In this document: in pieces, positions 9,593 to 21,220 of the stretch | How the letters are laid out: each line of letters begins with the position of its first letter | How positions within the stretch are numbered: position 1 is the stretch's first letter | DNA from: Magnaporthiopsis rhizophila | Taxonomy: Eukaryota > Ascomycota > Sordariomycetes > Magnaporthales > Magnaporthaceae | Length of the DNA stretch: 64,000 bases | Direction: 5' to 3' | NCBI GenBank assembly: GCA_003049465.1 | Contig: PYSS01000101.1 | Span: 62,001 to 126,000, forward strand | The notes under the pieces: model-generated | Database searches by the model: none | Told to the model about the DNA's origin: nothing | Seen by the model: the letters and a program-made list of their open reading frames with translations, nothing else | Position numbers and translations under genes: made by a program

Positions 9593-11238
9593 CTATACGA
9601 GAATAGCAAAGGCACCAGCAGCAAACGAGACCAGCAGAGCCGCCGCACCAACAACACCGCCCGTCGTGAGACTGCTCGCGCCGCTGCCGCTGCCGCTGCC
9701 AGACCCGGCAGCAGCGGCGCCGCTGCTGGCCGACGCCAATACGGCGGCGCACGTGCTCGCGGGCTGTGGGTTGGACGCGACGGCGGCGTTGCCGCCAAAG
9801 TTGCAGGCCGAGGCGCTGCTCTTCTGGTTGGTGTAGTAGGCGTTGAGGGCGAAGCCGAGCTTCTCGGTGGCGTTGCAGGCCGAGTACATGCCGTACTTGC
9901 CCGTGGCGGCGTCGGCCGAGATGCCGGCGCAGGCCGTCTTGTCGAGGCCGCAGACCTGGCCGAACATGGCGCCCACGGCGGTGCCGTTGCCGGCCAGCGA
10001 CGCCGAGGGCCGGCACGACAGGCCCGAGAACATGCAGCCGCACACGCTCGTGCTGGGCGTGGGCGGCAGCTTGTCCGACGCCATCCACTTGCCGCCCACC
10101 TGCGGGCAGGCGCGCGCCTTGTTGGTCGGCGTGTACGAGGACTCGCTCACGCCCTGCGGGTAGCCGGCCTTGGCGATGGCCTTGGCCAGCGCGTCAAAGT
10201 CCTTCATCGGGGTGACTGTGTTGCCCGAGAGCTTGACGAGGCCTGTCGTGGAGTTGAAGAGGGCGTCAGCTGCTTGGTGCAAGGGAAGGAGTGAGGAAAG
10301 AAGAGATACCTACCGTAGTCGTTCTGCTCCTGAAAGTACTCATAGACGATGCCGCCGGACCACACCTTGTTCATGTCGTTGCTGTACAGCGCCTCGGTCT
10401 CCTGAAAGATGCGCTCGGCGGCGCCGCCCGGGTTCTGGCAGCCATACTCGGAGAAGAAGGCGGGCACCGAGTAGTCCTGGAAAAACTTGGTGCGCTCCTC
10501 GTAGCCGCTGGTCTGGAACGTGCTCTTGCCGCACCACTCGTAGATGTTGTAGCCCCAAAAGTCGACCGACTCCTCGGGGGTGCCGCAGTTGAAGTAGTTG
10601 GCCAGGTTGTCGCGGGTGCCCGCGTCGTCGTTGGTGGCGTAGCCCACGCCCAGCCAGCGGCCCAGGTTCTTGCTCTTGATGTAGGCCTTGGAGTCGCGCA
10701 CGGCGGCCTTGACAAAGGCCGACGCCTGCGTGTTGGTGTCGTTGTTGGTCACTTCGTTGCCGGCGAAGAAGCCGATGGTGTTTGTGTACTTGGACAGCGT
10801 GTCGATGACGGCGTTGTACTGCGCCTGCAGCGACACGTCCCAGGCGGGCGTGTCGCGCTCGACCGACTTGTCCGGTCTGCTCAGGTCGGCAATGACGTAA
10901 ATGCCGGCGTCGGCGAGCGCGTTCATGCACACGCTGTGGTCCCTGGTCGGGTCGATGGCATAGACGCGGATGGTGTTGGTGCCCAGCTTCTGCAGCAGCG
11001 GGATGTCGCGCTTGCACGCGGCCGTGTCGGCCAGCGGGTCGTTGACGTCCTTGGACACGGCGTCGCCCTGGCCGTTGACGTTGACGCCCTGCTGGTAGGC
11101 GACGCCGCGGATGAAGAACTGGGTGCCGTTCTTGTAGAACAGATACTGGCCCTTGGCGTGGATCGGGTCCAGGGCGGCCACGGCGCCACCGGCGAGCTGC
11201 AAGACGGCCAGCGCCTTGGCGAGGCGGGGGAGCACCAT
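9593..11238 (-). CDS. GPI-anchored beta-1,3-glucanosyltransferase (GH72 plus CBM43)
   Basis: Exons 10314-11238 and 9593-10269 on the minus strand give 533 residues. Order of parts: signal peptide (residues 1-22), GH72 domain (about 23-315), CBM43/X8 cysteine-rich module (about 370-470), a Gly/Ser-rich linker, then a C-terminal hydrophobic GPI-anchor signal ending AAGAFAILV. The two catalytic glutamates of GH72 are visible in FAGNEVTNND (acid/base) and FFSEYGCQ (nucleophile). Enzymes of this Gas/Gel/Phr family cut internal beta-1,3-glucan and transfer the new end to another chain at the cell surface, lengthening wall glucan. Having the CBM43 places it in the Gas1/Gel4-like subfamily. The intron is only 44 nt (GTAGGT to GCAG) but restores the frame exactly at NDY-ADALFN, where the family continues without a gap. 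Confidence 0.93.
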
Positions 11239-13469
11239 CTTTTGTTGGTCTGTGTGTGCTGGTGCTGCAATGTTGGGCCGCTAATGTGCAAGATCTCTTG
11301 GCGCCAATGCGGGAGATGACGCCCTCGATGCTTGTGTGGTCTTGGGGGCCTGGGGAAATTGGCAGGGCAGGTGCCAGGGTAGACAACGAAAAGAAATAAA
11401 CGCAGAAATCCAATAGAAAAGACACAAACCCGAAAAAGATGCCAACGAGCGGACTTGGTTTGCGTGTAGGGAGAAAGACTCCCTAGGAAAATACCAGGTA
11501 GGTAGAGAGAGAGAGAGAGAATGAGTGCGCAGGAACGGGAATAAGAATCAGAAAACCCAGCGGGAGCGAGGGACAAAAAACCAGACCACAAAAATAGGCA
11601 GGACCCAAAGAGGGGGCTGTGTTTGAGATGACCTTGGTTGCGCGTACTGTCCGTTTATGGGAAGCCTGCACTGGCCAACGCTGACCCGTCCGTCTGGTCT
11701 TTCACCTTCTCCCTTTCTGGTGCGCCGTGCCGTCATTCCCGCTGGCACTGCCTCTTAGCTGGTACCCATTATCTGTCCAGTGCAGCACAGTATCACGAGC
11801 CCCGTCCATCCTACCACCAATTCATTACCATCCAATTTCCCAGCCCACGGAGGCGGCAGACAGACCAAGACCGCACAGTGCTCTTCCACACAAAATACAA
11901 AAGCCCGAGCAGCAGGATTGATGGAGACGTTACGCGTGTCGGCACCCCTCCGCCCCGCCGGCTTGAACCCTGCAAACGGACGGGCGGCCCTGGGACTTCG
12001 TGTTTGAACCCCGTATCGCCGGAACGCCCCCTGGTACGTCATTTGCTATTCCAGGCACTTGGCTTTTTTGCTTGGCTCGATCTGGTCGAAGCGTTGCCTT
12101 TCTTTGGCCCACAACGCCATCTGCCACCGCCGACGAGATATCTCCGAAGGTTCCCTGAGCTTACGTATGTATCTGATGGCGCCGTCTTTTTGGTTGATCA
12201 TAATCTATTGAGCCACTTTTTCGCCAGGCGACAGGTGCCGGATATCCGAGCGAGGACAACGCCTCCCTCCTACAAAACAACCACGAGGATGCCATCGCGG
12301 GAAAGTAGCGACAGTCTATTCGCAAGACGTTATCAGCTCACACCGAGGTTACGACCACCAATGCTGGATGGATCGCGCCGCGTTCTCCTATCAAACTGCC
12401 CGTCTCATTGCACTCGAAAATTTCTGGTCGATTATGGTACTGGCCGGCCTCATTCAACTGCTGCTCCCCCTGCAGCGCCCGCCTGCCTACTACCTTCCGT
12501 GTCCCGAACACCCACTGGGTGACGCGTCATGGGATCTCGAGGGACATCAATAATATGCCCGGTGGTCGAAGAGAGATCTTAAAGTCGGGGAGCTCGTAGC
12601 AGAACCTAGAAAGCGTGAGGATGCAAAGCACGGAGCAAGTATTGGCCGGACAAGGAGAGAGTTCGGTTCCTCGTTCCCGGAGATAGAATACCCACCCAGA
12701 CCGCACGCACACAGAATCCAACCAACTTCATCGTGCGCGAACTTGGCCTCGGGTATGGGCAGTTGAATACCACCTCGAAGCAACGAACATAGCATATCCA
12801 ACGTCTCACAACAGTCACAAGCAGAAACCCAGGATGGCCAAACGTCGCCGTCAGTCACGGCTGGCAGACTTTTCACAAAAGGCCCAAGTCACTGCGAATG
12901 AAGAAGAAAAAAAAACTTTTAGGCGTATTATTAGACCGAAGCGAGAGTTTTGGTCCTGGGAGTGCAAATCCTCCCAGGCCGGGTATTCCCCAAAGAGTAC
13001 AGAAAAACGCCGACCCAATGCATCTGTGTAGGTTGTTGCAAGTGGCCACGAAAAAAAAAAAAAAAAAAAAAGGGCGAGTAGTGAAGCGCCCAGCATGAAC
13101 GAGGGGAAGAGAATACAGGCCAGATCCAAACAACCAGATATCCTCACATGTAAAAGACTAAGAGACAAAAAGAGAAGTGGAAATTGATCCAAACAGAAAG
13201 CGTATAAGCGAAGGTGACAGACAACGATGGTCGTGGGTATCGTCTTTTTTCCCAAAAACAGAAATCCGACAAGGAAGAGAGAGAGATAGAAAACACACAT
13301 GGACCGATAGAGAGATAACAGAGTAGATCCAGACAAATAGACCGACATGGAGAGACTGCACAAAAACGCTTTTTTTATCCAGGACAACAACCAAGCCGGC
13401 CAGCTCGGTGAAAAGAATCATCCGTCAGGCAAGCTGGGGAACCAAAGACAAGACGGAAAAAAAGCCCGC
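11239..13469. other. 2.2-kb promoter and spacer, no supported gene
   Basis: This is probably the promoter and long leader of the GH72 gene plus the 3' region of the next minus-strand gene. It holds a (GA)8 run at 11505-11520 and an A21 homopolymer at 13051-13071. A 294-codon plus-strand frame at 11638-12522 shows no family features and looks accidental. Confidence 0.45.
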
Positions 13470-14699
13470 TCAGTCGGGGTTGGCGATAAAGAGCCTGCCG
13501 GCGCTGCCCGTGAGGGTCATTGTGCGCTCGTCGACGCTGCCCCGCCGCCTGAGCTCGTCGACGTTCTTGGTGCTCTTCTCGCGCGTCAGGGCCGCGTTGA
13601 GGGCGCTCTTGCTCGCCGGGCCCGAGCCCCCGGCCCGAGGGGCTGCCAGGTCGGGCACGTTGTCGGCCCGCTCGGCGCTGCTGCCGCTGGCGAAGCTCCG
13701 AGTCCGGCCGCCGCCCCCGCTGCCGGACTCGTCGTCGGCGCCGCCGGCTCCTGCGTTGGCCGGGGGCCGCGACAGGACCTCGGACGCGTTGGCGCCGCCG
13801 CCGAGGCTGTCCTGCCTCTCTGGGGTGTCGCCGGGGGACCAGCGGCGGCCGGCGGCGCTCCCCAGGGAGCCGAGCCCGCCCGACGAGCGGTACGTCAGGC
13901 TGTTGGAGCCGCCGTGCTGCTGGCGCAGGCGCACGGATGTGGTGCTGGACCGGCCAGAGCTCCCCGTGCGCCGGTGGTGGCCCATGCGGTTCTGCTGTGC
14001 CAACCCGTCGCCGTCGTCTTCACTGTCTCCGCCCTCGACCTCGGTGGCGCTCAGGCGTAGGGGGACCCCGCCGACGCCTGCCGCGTAGCTGTTATCAGGC
14101 GAGTAGCCGACCACGCCCGGTTTGCCGTGGTGCCTGATCTTGGCGGCGACCTTGTTCCCGGCCGAGCTGAGGCCGGTAGCGGTACGGGAGCCGGTGGTGA
14201 CGCCGCCGGTGGTGTTCCAGGACACGGCGGCGTCGCTGTGGCCTGTGATCTCGAGGTTGGCCCGCATTTTGGCGGCGCGCTGGGCCTGGACCATGCGCGG
14301 GTCCTCTGGCTGTGCGCGCTCGGACCACACCGTCGCCTTCTGCTTCCTCAAGAGCGCGACGTACGACGAGGCCGGGTAGACGGACGCGGCACCGGCAGAT
14401 CGGTTCGAGGCGCTGCGCTGCAGGTGGTCCGCGTGGGCGGGCGGCGAAGTGCGATATGCGGCGGGCGGGACCATGGTGCCGCCACCCGAGGAGAGCGAGG
14501 AGAAGGTGCCGACGCTCGGCGACCGGCGTGAGGGGTGGAACTGCTGACCGCCCGGCGGCTGCGAGGAGAGATGGACCTGCATGGTGGGCTGTGGCGCCTG
14601 GATGTTGGGGAAGATGTTTGACGACGTCGTTCGGGACCTCGAGTGGGTGTAGACGGGCTCAATAGGACGCTGTCGCCCGCCGATGCGGGTCTCTAGCAT
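13470..14699 (-). CDS. Conserved fungal disordered protein with KATVW/PEDPR motif
   Basis: A single intronless minus-strand frame of 409 residues from the ATG at 14699. An in-frame ATG at 14789 would add 30 residues. I prefer 14699 because RPIEPVYTH follows shortly and the start context has A at -3. The one clearly conserved-looking block lies near residues 110-150 (SSYVALLRKQKATVWSERA, then EDPRMVQAQRAAKMRANLE). The rest is low-complexity Ser/Gly/Arg sequence, probably disordered, with many RxxS-type sites. I recall similar short blocks in uncharacterised fungal proteins, possibly related to yeast YMR295C/YGR273C, but cannot verify this. Function unknown. No membrane segment is seen, so it is probably cytoplasmic or cortical. 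Confidence 0.7.
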   Translation of the reverse strand: MLETRIGGRQRPIEPVYTHSRSRTTSSNIFPNIQAPQPTMQVHLSSQPPGGQQFHPSRRSPSVGTFSSLSSGGGTMVPPAAYRTSPPAHADHLQRSASNRSAGAASVYPASSYVALLRKQKATVWSERAQPEDPRMVQAQRAAKMRANLEITGHSDAAVSWNTTGGVTTGSRTATGLSSAGNKVAAKIRHHGKPGVVGYSPDNSYAAGVGGVPLRLSATEVEGGDSEDDGDGLAQQNRMGHHRRTGSSGRSSTTSVRLRQQHGGSNSLTYRSSGGLGSLGSAAGRRWSPGDTPERQDSLGGGANASEVLSRPPANAGAGGADDESGSGGGGRTRSFASGSSAERADNVPDLAAPRAGGSGPASKSALNAALTREKSTKNVDELRRRGSVDERTMTLTGSAGRLFIANPD

Positions 14700-17049
14700 C
14701 GTCTGCCTGCCTCGACGCTTCTGGAGCGTTGAAGAAGCGGGCACGCAAGAATAGAAATGGAGGCGGTCGTGGGCGCCCAAACGAGGCAAAGAAGGGGGGT
14801 CAGGGGCCGCGCCAGCCTTAAATTGGCAAAGGAGAGGCTCGAGTTTGGTGAGGTGGGATTCAGGTCGACGAAAGCGGCGGGGGAACTGAGAAATGAAGCA
14901 CAGGCCTTGGCAACCCGTTGGCGTCTGTCCGCTTTTGGGTGCTCAGCAAAGCTCAGGCCACTTCAATGGCAGGGTGCCCTCGAGCCGGAGGGGCATGCGA
15001 TTGAGCAATCAATTGGTTCAGAGAAAGAATTGAATTGCCGCTCCCGCACGTGTTTATTGTGTCTCGGCAAAGCACGGGCGGCAATGCAATGCGCAGGGCT
15101 GGAGTGGCAGTGTTTTGTTGTTTTTTGTTCGGCGGCCTCCCTCGTTTTTCTCACTGAGCTAAGCGCCTGGATCGCTCGTCTTTGTTTCTCGCGCGGGCTC
15201 TCGCTCGTTCTCGGCTGCGGTCAGAAAGTGGAGTCGAGCTTCTTTATTGCGGCGGGTTGTTGGCAGGCGCTACGCAATTGAATCGTTTTGGGCGGGCACG
15301 ATAGGCGGGCGAGCTGCTCGTGAAAAAACGGGCGGGCAGTGCTCACTGGTCGCAGTCGGCCAGTCGCAGCTAGAAAACGCGATGAAGCTGGATCTGCGCT
15401 GTCGTGTCTTGTTGATGATGCGCCGCAATGCCGGCGTTCCGGGGAGCGGTGAGAAAGGTAACGTTGGCCGGCTGCAAGCAGACGTTGCGTTGCGGCTGGC
15501 GAGGAACAGATGGAAAAGGGAAGGGGCGGGGTTTGCCAGTAAATACCAGGCAGGGCTGGGGACGAGTGGTTTTTTTTTTTTTTTTTTTTGTTTTGATGTT
15601 GCGCAACCCTAGCGCCAATGATGATGACCGGCGGTGAGCTGGCTCGGCGACAACGGCCAGAGCACGGCGAGCTATCACGGCAGCCACAGAGCTCGAGCTG
15701 TCGGTCGGTGGGCATACAATCAGAGGCCAGAAGGCGTCGGATCGGCAGCAAATCGACGGACAGGGAACAAGGGGCGACGCGAAAGCTCAATGCACCCCAC
15801 GAAGCGGAGCAGGACGCGGCGGCTCACAGCTCGAAAAGCAAGGCAAAGGCCCGAGCAGGGGGTAAATATAAACGTCACTCGCTCTCTTCCCCTCTTCCTT
15901 TTAGCGTGGCAAGCAGACGAATGATGATGTTATGGGCGATATGTGCGGTTGTTATTGTGCTGGGGTCCGCTCCTTCGAGCACTTGCCGAGCGTTCATCCA
16001 ACGAAGCCAACCAACCCCTCTCAGGAAGAAAAAAAGGGAAAGAGAACCCACATGCCCACCACCACCACAGCCGGCCCGCTCTGGACGGGCAGGGGCGGCT
16101 AGGTGGTGGATGGCAGCGTGCTGAAACGGAGCCAATCCGGTCCATTGGATTGTGGCATCCTGGACATGTTCCAGTGGTACCACGTTGTGCAGCTCTTGCC
16201 GTCCACCATGACGGATGGTGAACTAGGCTCCCTCTCCTCCATTCACAGCGACGTAGCATGGCTCGCCGAGATTTGCGCCTAGGGGCCAAGACATGCAGCC
16301 GATAGATTTATTGCCAGTCGATAGGCTGTCTCGGCAAATGGGGAAAGGGCTGGCTGGCTCAAGCTTGTTCAGCCGTGGTCAGCAATCACCACCACGAGAA
16401 TGTCTCCCGAAAGCGGACATCTCCACACACACACGCACCCTCCCTCGTCGGTGCCTTTTCCCACTGGAGGGCTCAGAAACTGCCCAACAAAAACGCATTA
16501 GGCCCACTCGCAGACCCGCCAGCTGGGTCATCCACACGGCCAAGCAAGGTATTGACAAGCGAGCGAAAATGAAAACACTGGCAACCAAGTCCAAACCAGT
16601 CAGGCTCGCGATGATAAGCTCAACCATGGTCGGGCTGAATGGAACAGACGGACAAGGGGGGTCATGGAGCGGGAGGGGCGGGGTGGGATCGCGTCAAATG
16701 CAGTGCTCCCACACCACACACAGACCAAGCGGCGGGGAGACAGATTGAGCCGTGTATATTAGCAGAGGGCGGGGCGGGGATCCCGGGGCTCGGCTTCCAA
16801 CCAGAAGACGGGCTACGGATCGAATGCTCCTATCTCGACCTGGCATTGGTCTGTCCGCGGGCTGGTCTACCCCGCCCGCCCGCGCGTGGTTTTTGTGTTA
16901 TTGTTATTTTTTTTTTCTGCGTCTGCTGTGCGGACAAAGAGTTTGCGTCTCTTTTGTCACTTTTCATTCTTTTTTTGTTACCATTCGTTCTTTTCCTTTC
17001 CCCCTTCACTAGCTTTCCAACCCCATTCACATCTCGCAAAGACTTTAAA
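14700..17049. other. 2.3-kb divergent promoter region, no supported gene
   Basis: This lies between a minus-strand gene and a plus-strand aspartic protease pseudogene. It has a T20 run at 15570-15589 and pyrimidine-rich stretches before 17050 typical of fungal promoters. Several frames of 100-170 codons look accidental. Confidence 0.45.
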
Positions 17050-18391
17050 ATGGCTTCTTTCGTTAAAACGCTCGCCGTGCTTGCATCGGTTACAACCGTC
17101 GTGACGCCCAACCCCGTCGATTCCAAGCAGGGCAAGGACTTTTCTATTAAGCAGGTGGCCATCCCAAACAGCCATATGGTCAATGACGGAGCTGTGGCTC
17201 TAGCGCGCGTTTATGAAAAGTACGGCCAGACAGTGCCGCCCGGGTTAGCGGCGGCGGCGCAAAAGGCTCAAGCCAAGGCAGCGTCGGCGATGGTAAACCG
17301 CCGCTGGTGGCCAGGCAGGAGCAGCGGCGGCAGCAAAACCGCCAACGTCACAGCGTCGCCAAATCTGGGCGAGGCGCAGTATCTCACGCCGGTTAAGATC
17401 GGCACACCGCCGGTTACGTTCAACGCCAACCTCGATACTACCTCGGCAGATTTGTGCGTTGTAGACGCCTCGTTCAAGTCGGTCTGGCGTCACAACGAGA
17501 AAGTTTACGGCGCTTCGAAAAGCAGCACCTCCAAGTCGTCATCCAGAGCAAAGTTGGAGTGGAGTTGTACGTATTTGTAATAAACGAATAATAATACCGA
17601 TTTTTGGAAGCTAACATGTCGTGTATCGGATGCCAGAGGAAACGAGGCGTCAGGCGTCGTTTATACGGACCTGGTCGAAATGGGCGGGCTGAGCTACGCC
17701 AAACAGGTGGTGCAATCGGCAACCAAGTTAGGGGAAATCACCAGGACGGACGTCTCCGACGGCACCATGGGGCTCGCCTTCAATTCCCGCAATTCGGTTT
17801 CGCCGAGAAAGCAGCAGACGTTTTTCAACAACATCAAACGGTCGCCGTCGTCGCCTGTCATAGGCATAGACCTCCAGCATGGCGGGCCGGGCGGCTTCGA
17901 CTTTGGCACGTTGCCGGCAAGCCGCTACACGGGCGGCATCGCCTACGTGCCTGCGGATAACAGTCAGGGCTACTGGAACTTTACAATAGACAGCGTTTCC
18001 GTCGGCAAAGAGCGGATGGATAAGAAGCCGTTTGCTGGCGTCGTTGATACCGGCACGACGTTTCCGCTGCTCGAGTTTTGGCCGGTCAAGGGTTATTACG
18101 ACCGGGTGGAGGGTTCGCGCAGGCCCGGGAGGGAGGACTTTTGGTACTTCCCGTGCAACGCGACGCTGCCCGACTTTTTCCTTCACGGCGGGGTCCAAAA
18201 CCATCACCATCCCAGGACGCTTCCTCAATTACTCGCCAATGTCGGACGACCAGACGACGTGTGTTGGCGGCATCCAGCCGACACCGATACGCGGCTATCA
18301 CGTTATTGGCGTGGCTGCCTCGAGAGCGGCCTATGTCGTCCTGGACGCTTCGAAGACGCCAAGGATCGGCTGGGCCACTAAGAAGCTGTAA
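17050..18391 (+). pseudogene. Pepsin-type aspartic protease (A1), frame-broken and catalytically altered
   Basis: Exon 1 (17050-17570) and exon 2 (from 17637) encode a secreted pepsin-like protein with signal peptide, a propeptide and the two-lobed A1 fold. The first catalytic motif reads LDTTSADLCV (17431-17460) where the family has DTGSADLWV. The Gly after Asp-Thr and the Trp are both changed. The active-site flap that normally reads YGDGS is missing; the splice join gives SCTGNEASG. The second motif, VVDTGTTFPL (18042-18071), is intact. A fifth T in the run 18175-18179 shifts the frame. The true C-terminus (TITIPGRFLNYSP through CVGGIQPTPIRGYHVIG to GWATKKL) continues in another frame to a stop at 18389-18391. 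Three independent defects favour a decaying copy of a penicillopepsin/endothiapepsin-type enzyme. A sequencing error could explain the frameshift alone but not the motif changes. Confidence 0.75.
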
Positions 18392-19625
18392 GGTTCTTTA
18401 ACTGTCTGATACGGTTAGAAGGGGGTTTGTATAGGGAAGGGCGTATAGAAGGTAGCTGCCAGTCGCTCATTCGAATCAACCAGGTAACTATCGTGTGCCG
18501 GGGTTGTCTTGCATCAAAAGCGGATGGATATTGCCTCCCATTCCGGGCAGCCGCGTCAACCCAGCAATGCGCAGATGGGGATTTATTTGCCTCACCTCGG
18601 CTGCTTCTAGCGTCCGGTAGATGTAGACGCCGTCCGGGAAGGAACCGGAACGAAAAAAGAAAATTTTGCACCAGGCTAGGTAGGTGACCAAGACGCCAGA
18701 AACTGCTAGCGGATCCCTGCCAGAACTATCACGCGTGCTCTCTCAGAATGGCAAGAAGCCGATCTGGAAGCGTTTGGATTATGGATACCTGGTGCCCGAA
18801 AGAGGAAAAGACAAAAGCTCACCGTCAATCCTCGTGCGGTTCAATGCCTTGGATGGACCGTCTTCGGAGCCAAGCCATGCGTGCCTTGGAACCAGTACAT
18901 GCAGCTAGGAAGCCGGAAACTTGTGGCTGTCAAGCCAGGGGCTGGCACGCGGATCCTGTACGAATACGCATTCTTTTTCTCGCACCAGAGATAAGGAGGA
19001 ATGCGATCTGATGCGCCTGACGCTGCGGCTTCGTTTGCACGAGCGGCTGATCACATGAAGCGCCTTCTTACTTCTAAGCAGCCCCTGGCAGGCACGCTAG
19101 GATTGGAACTGACAGCTGTGTTTCTCGGCTGCTCGGCGGCACGGAGAATATTCTGGGCCGAAACAGAAACAGACCATCTCCATTGTGACGTCGAACTGCC
19201 AGAGCCGTGACGTGATCCAAGAACTCAATTGCTTCTCGGCGTGCACGTGACTGAGCCTCTCGCAATCAGTCAGCGTCCATTCGAAAGTCGTGGTGGATCT
19301 GGCATCCCTGGCGCCTCACGTCACCAATTTAGATTTGGTGGTAAGTGGAAGCTTCGACATCTGCCACCTATCTCCAGCTTGGGCAAATCAAACACTCACA
19401 CCCTGTCACCTGCACGCTGCCAGTCACTCGACGCCTGTGCCCTTCGCCACCTCGAAACCCACGTCGAACAATCCCAGTCCAAAAACTCTGGCGTCCCGAG
19501 CCTCCTCCGTAGCCACGCCCTAGTCTTCCTATTGCCGTCCGTGTGCCAAAGTCCGACCGACGGGAGCCGCACCCCTCCCGAACCGGTGCGACCCTTTGCA
19601 AACCACACCTGTCGTCACAGCCACC
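18392..19625. other. 1.2-kb spacer before PIS1
   Basis: No gene is supported. The sequence just before 19626 is C/T-rich and ends in CCACC before the ATG, as expected for the PIS1 leader. Confidence 0.4.
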
Positions 19626-20648
19626 ATGTCCGGAGGTGCGAGGACGAGAAGACAAGCAGCCATGGAGGCAGCCGCCGCCGCCTCCTCCACCTCGGCCGAC
19701 GCAAACCCAGTAGCGCAAAAAGTTGACGGCGCCACCACCACACAACGAGACGACGACGACGGCGACTTCCCAGAAGAGAATATCTTCCTCTTCCTCCCCA
19801 ACATCATCGGCTACGCGCGCGTCGTGCTGGCCATCGCGTCGCTCTACTACATGCCGCTGCACCCGCGCACCTGCTCGCTGCTGTACAGCGTCTCGTGCCT
19901 GCTGGACGCGCTCGACGGCTACGCGGCGCGCTACTTTGAGCAGTCGACGCGCTTCGGCGCCGTGCTGGACATGGTGACGGACCGCTGCACCACGGCCTGC
20001 CTGCTCGTGTTCCTGAGCTCGGCCTTTCCCCGATGGGCCATCGTGTTCCAAGGGTTGATCGTGCTCGACATGGCGAGCCACTACACGCACATGTACGCCA
20101 CCCTCGCCATGGGCGGCTCGGGGGAGAGCCACAAGAACGTCGACAAGTCGCGCAGCTGGGTCCTGAACCTGTACTACACCAACCGGACCGTGCTCTTCAT
20201 CTTTTGCTTCCTGAACGAGGCGTTTTTCATCGCCCTCTACCTCTTGTCCTTCTCCAGCCCGCTGCTGTCACCGAATCTGCTGCACAAGATCCCCAGCGAC
20301 GCTGCCGCCGAGATCCTGAGCGGCAAGCAGGTCGACTCGTCGCTCTTGGGCCAGATCTTTACAAACCCTTACAGCGCCGGTGCGCTCGAGATGGCGCGTG
20401 CCAACAAGATGGTGAGCGTTTACCGGGTGTTGTTCGCCTAGCTGGACGTACAGCTTATCGATGCTGACACTCTCCGTCCCGCGCAGGACTCCACCGTCCC
20501 ATGGATCGTTGCTATCGTCAGCTTTCCTGTGATGTTGGGCAAGCAGATCATCAATGTCGTGCAGTTCGTCAAGGCCAGCAAGTGGTTGGCCGAGGGGGAC
20601 ATCAAGGCCAGGAGGGCACAGGGTCTTCCGCGCAAAAAGACGGCTTGA
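19626..20648 (+). CDS. PIS1: Phosphatidylinositol synthase (CDP-diacylglycerol-inositol 3-phosphatidyltransferase)
   Basis: Exons 19626-20411 and 20487-20648 give 315 residues. The CDP-alcohol phosphatidyltransferase signature DGxxARxxxxxxxxGxxxDxxxD is complete: DALDGYAARYF, then RFGAVLDMVTDR. Several hydrophobic helices follow, and the C-terminus is Lys-rich (GLPRKKTA), as is usual for this enzyme in the endoplasmic reticulum. It makes phosphatidylinositol from CDP-diacylglycerol and myo-inositol and is expected to be essential. The first 50 residues are Ala/Thr-rich and acidic, an extension common in filamentous fungi. The start is the ATG in the context CCACCATG. An in-frame upstream extension begins at a weaker site. 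The intron is 75 nt (GTGAGC to GCGCAG). Confidence 0.93.
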
Positions 20649-21220
20649 TGGGGGTCGACGGGTAAGGGAAGGAAAGAAGGAACATAGGAGGGGTTTTCAT
20701 AAATCATCACAAAAGCACGCATGCGGAGGCTCTGATAGATGGTAAGCAGAGAAGCCTGATTGCTTTGCTTTGCTTTATATGCCTGGTTTGGCGGTAATTT
20801 AAAATGGCGAGATCTTTCCAGCATCATCTTAGCAGGTTCGTTTTGTGATTGGCGCCTAACTTGCACCTCTGCCATGACTGTATTTTGGGATGTTTGACTT
20901 GTCGTCGGCTTCAGCCTCTAGGCATATTATTCTACGGCTTTGGCGGCTGGTCCTCAAGACGGTGTGACGACGTGGTCCGGCATGGCGGTGCAACACGCAC
21001 GCATGCCCTTGGCAATGGGTCGACGACGCGAACTCGGGTCAGCTCAGCGCCCGCAGAGGCAGGATTTGGTGGGGTCAGCTTGGTGGCATCTCAGCCACTG
21101 TAAGACCAAAGGCCAGGATCATTCGCTCGCATAAGACGGAGCTGGCCTCGCCGTCCTCCTAAAAGACCAACTTTGAGATTTTAACCACCGGCCCATCGCG
21201 AATACCAACGGAAAGCAACC
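20649..21220. other. Spacer between PIS1 and the alpha/beta hydrolase
   Basis: No gene is seen. A short repeated TTTGCTTTGC motif occurs near 20761-20775. Confidence 0.4.

Noticed and set aside
10291..11319. 342-codon plus-strand frame over the GH72 gene
   Set aside because: It is an antisense shadow; the minus strand has the catalytic motifs and GPI signal.
11638..12522. 294-codon plus-strand open frame
   Set aside because: It has Pro/Arg/Ser-biased composition, no domain-like segments, and lies in the long leader or promoter of the GH72 gene.
18684..18908. Short plus-strand frames after the protease pseudogene
   Set aside because: They lack start context and domain features and overlap other accidental frames.
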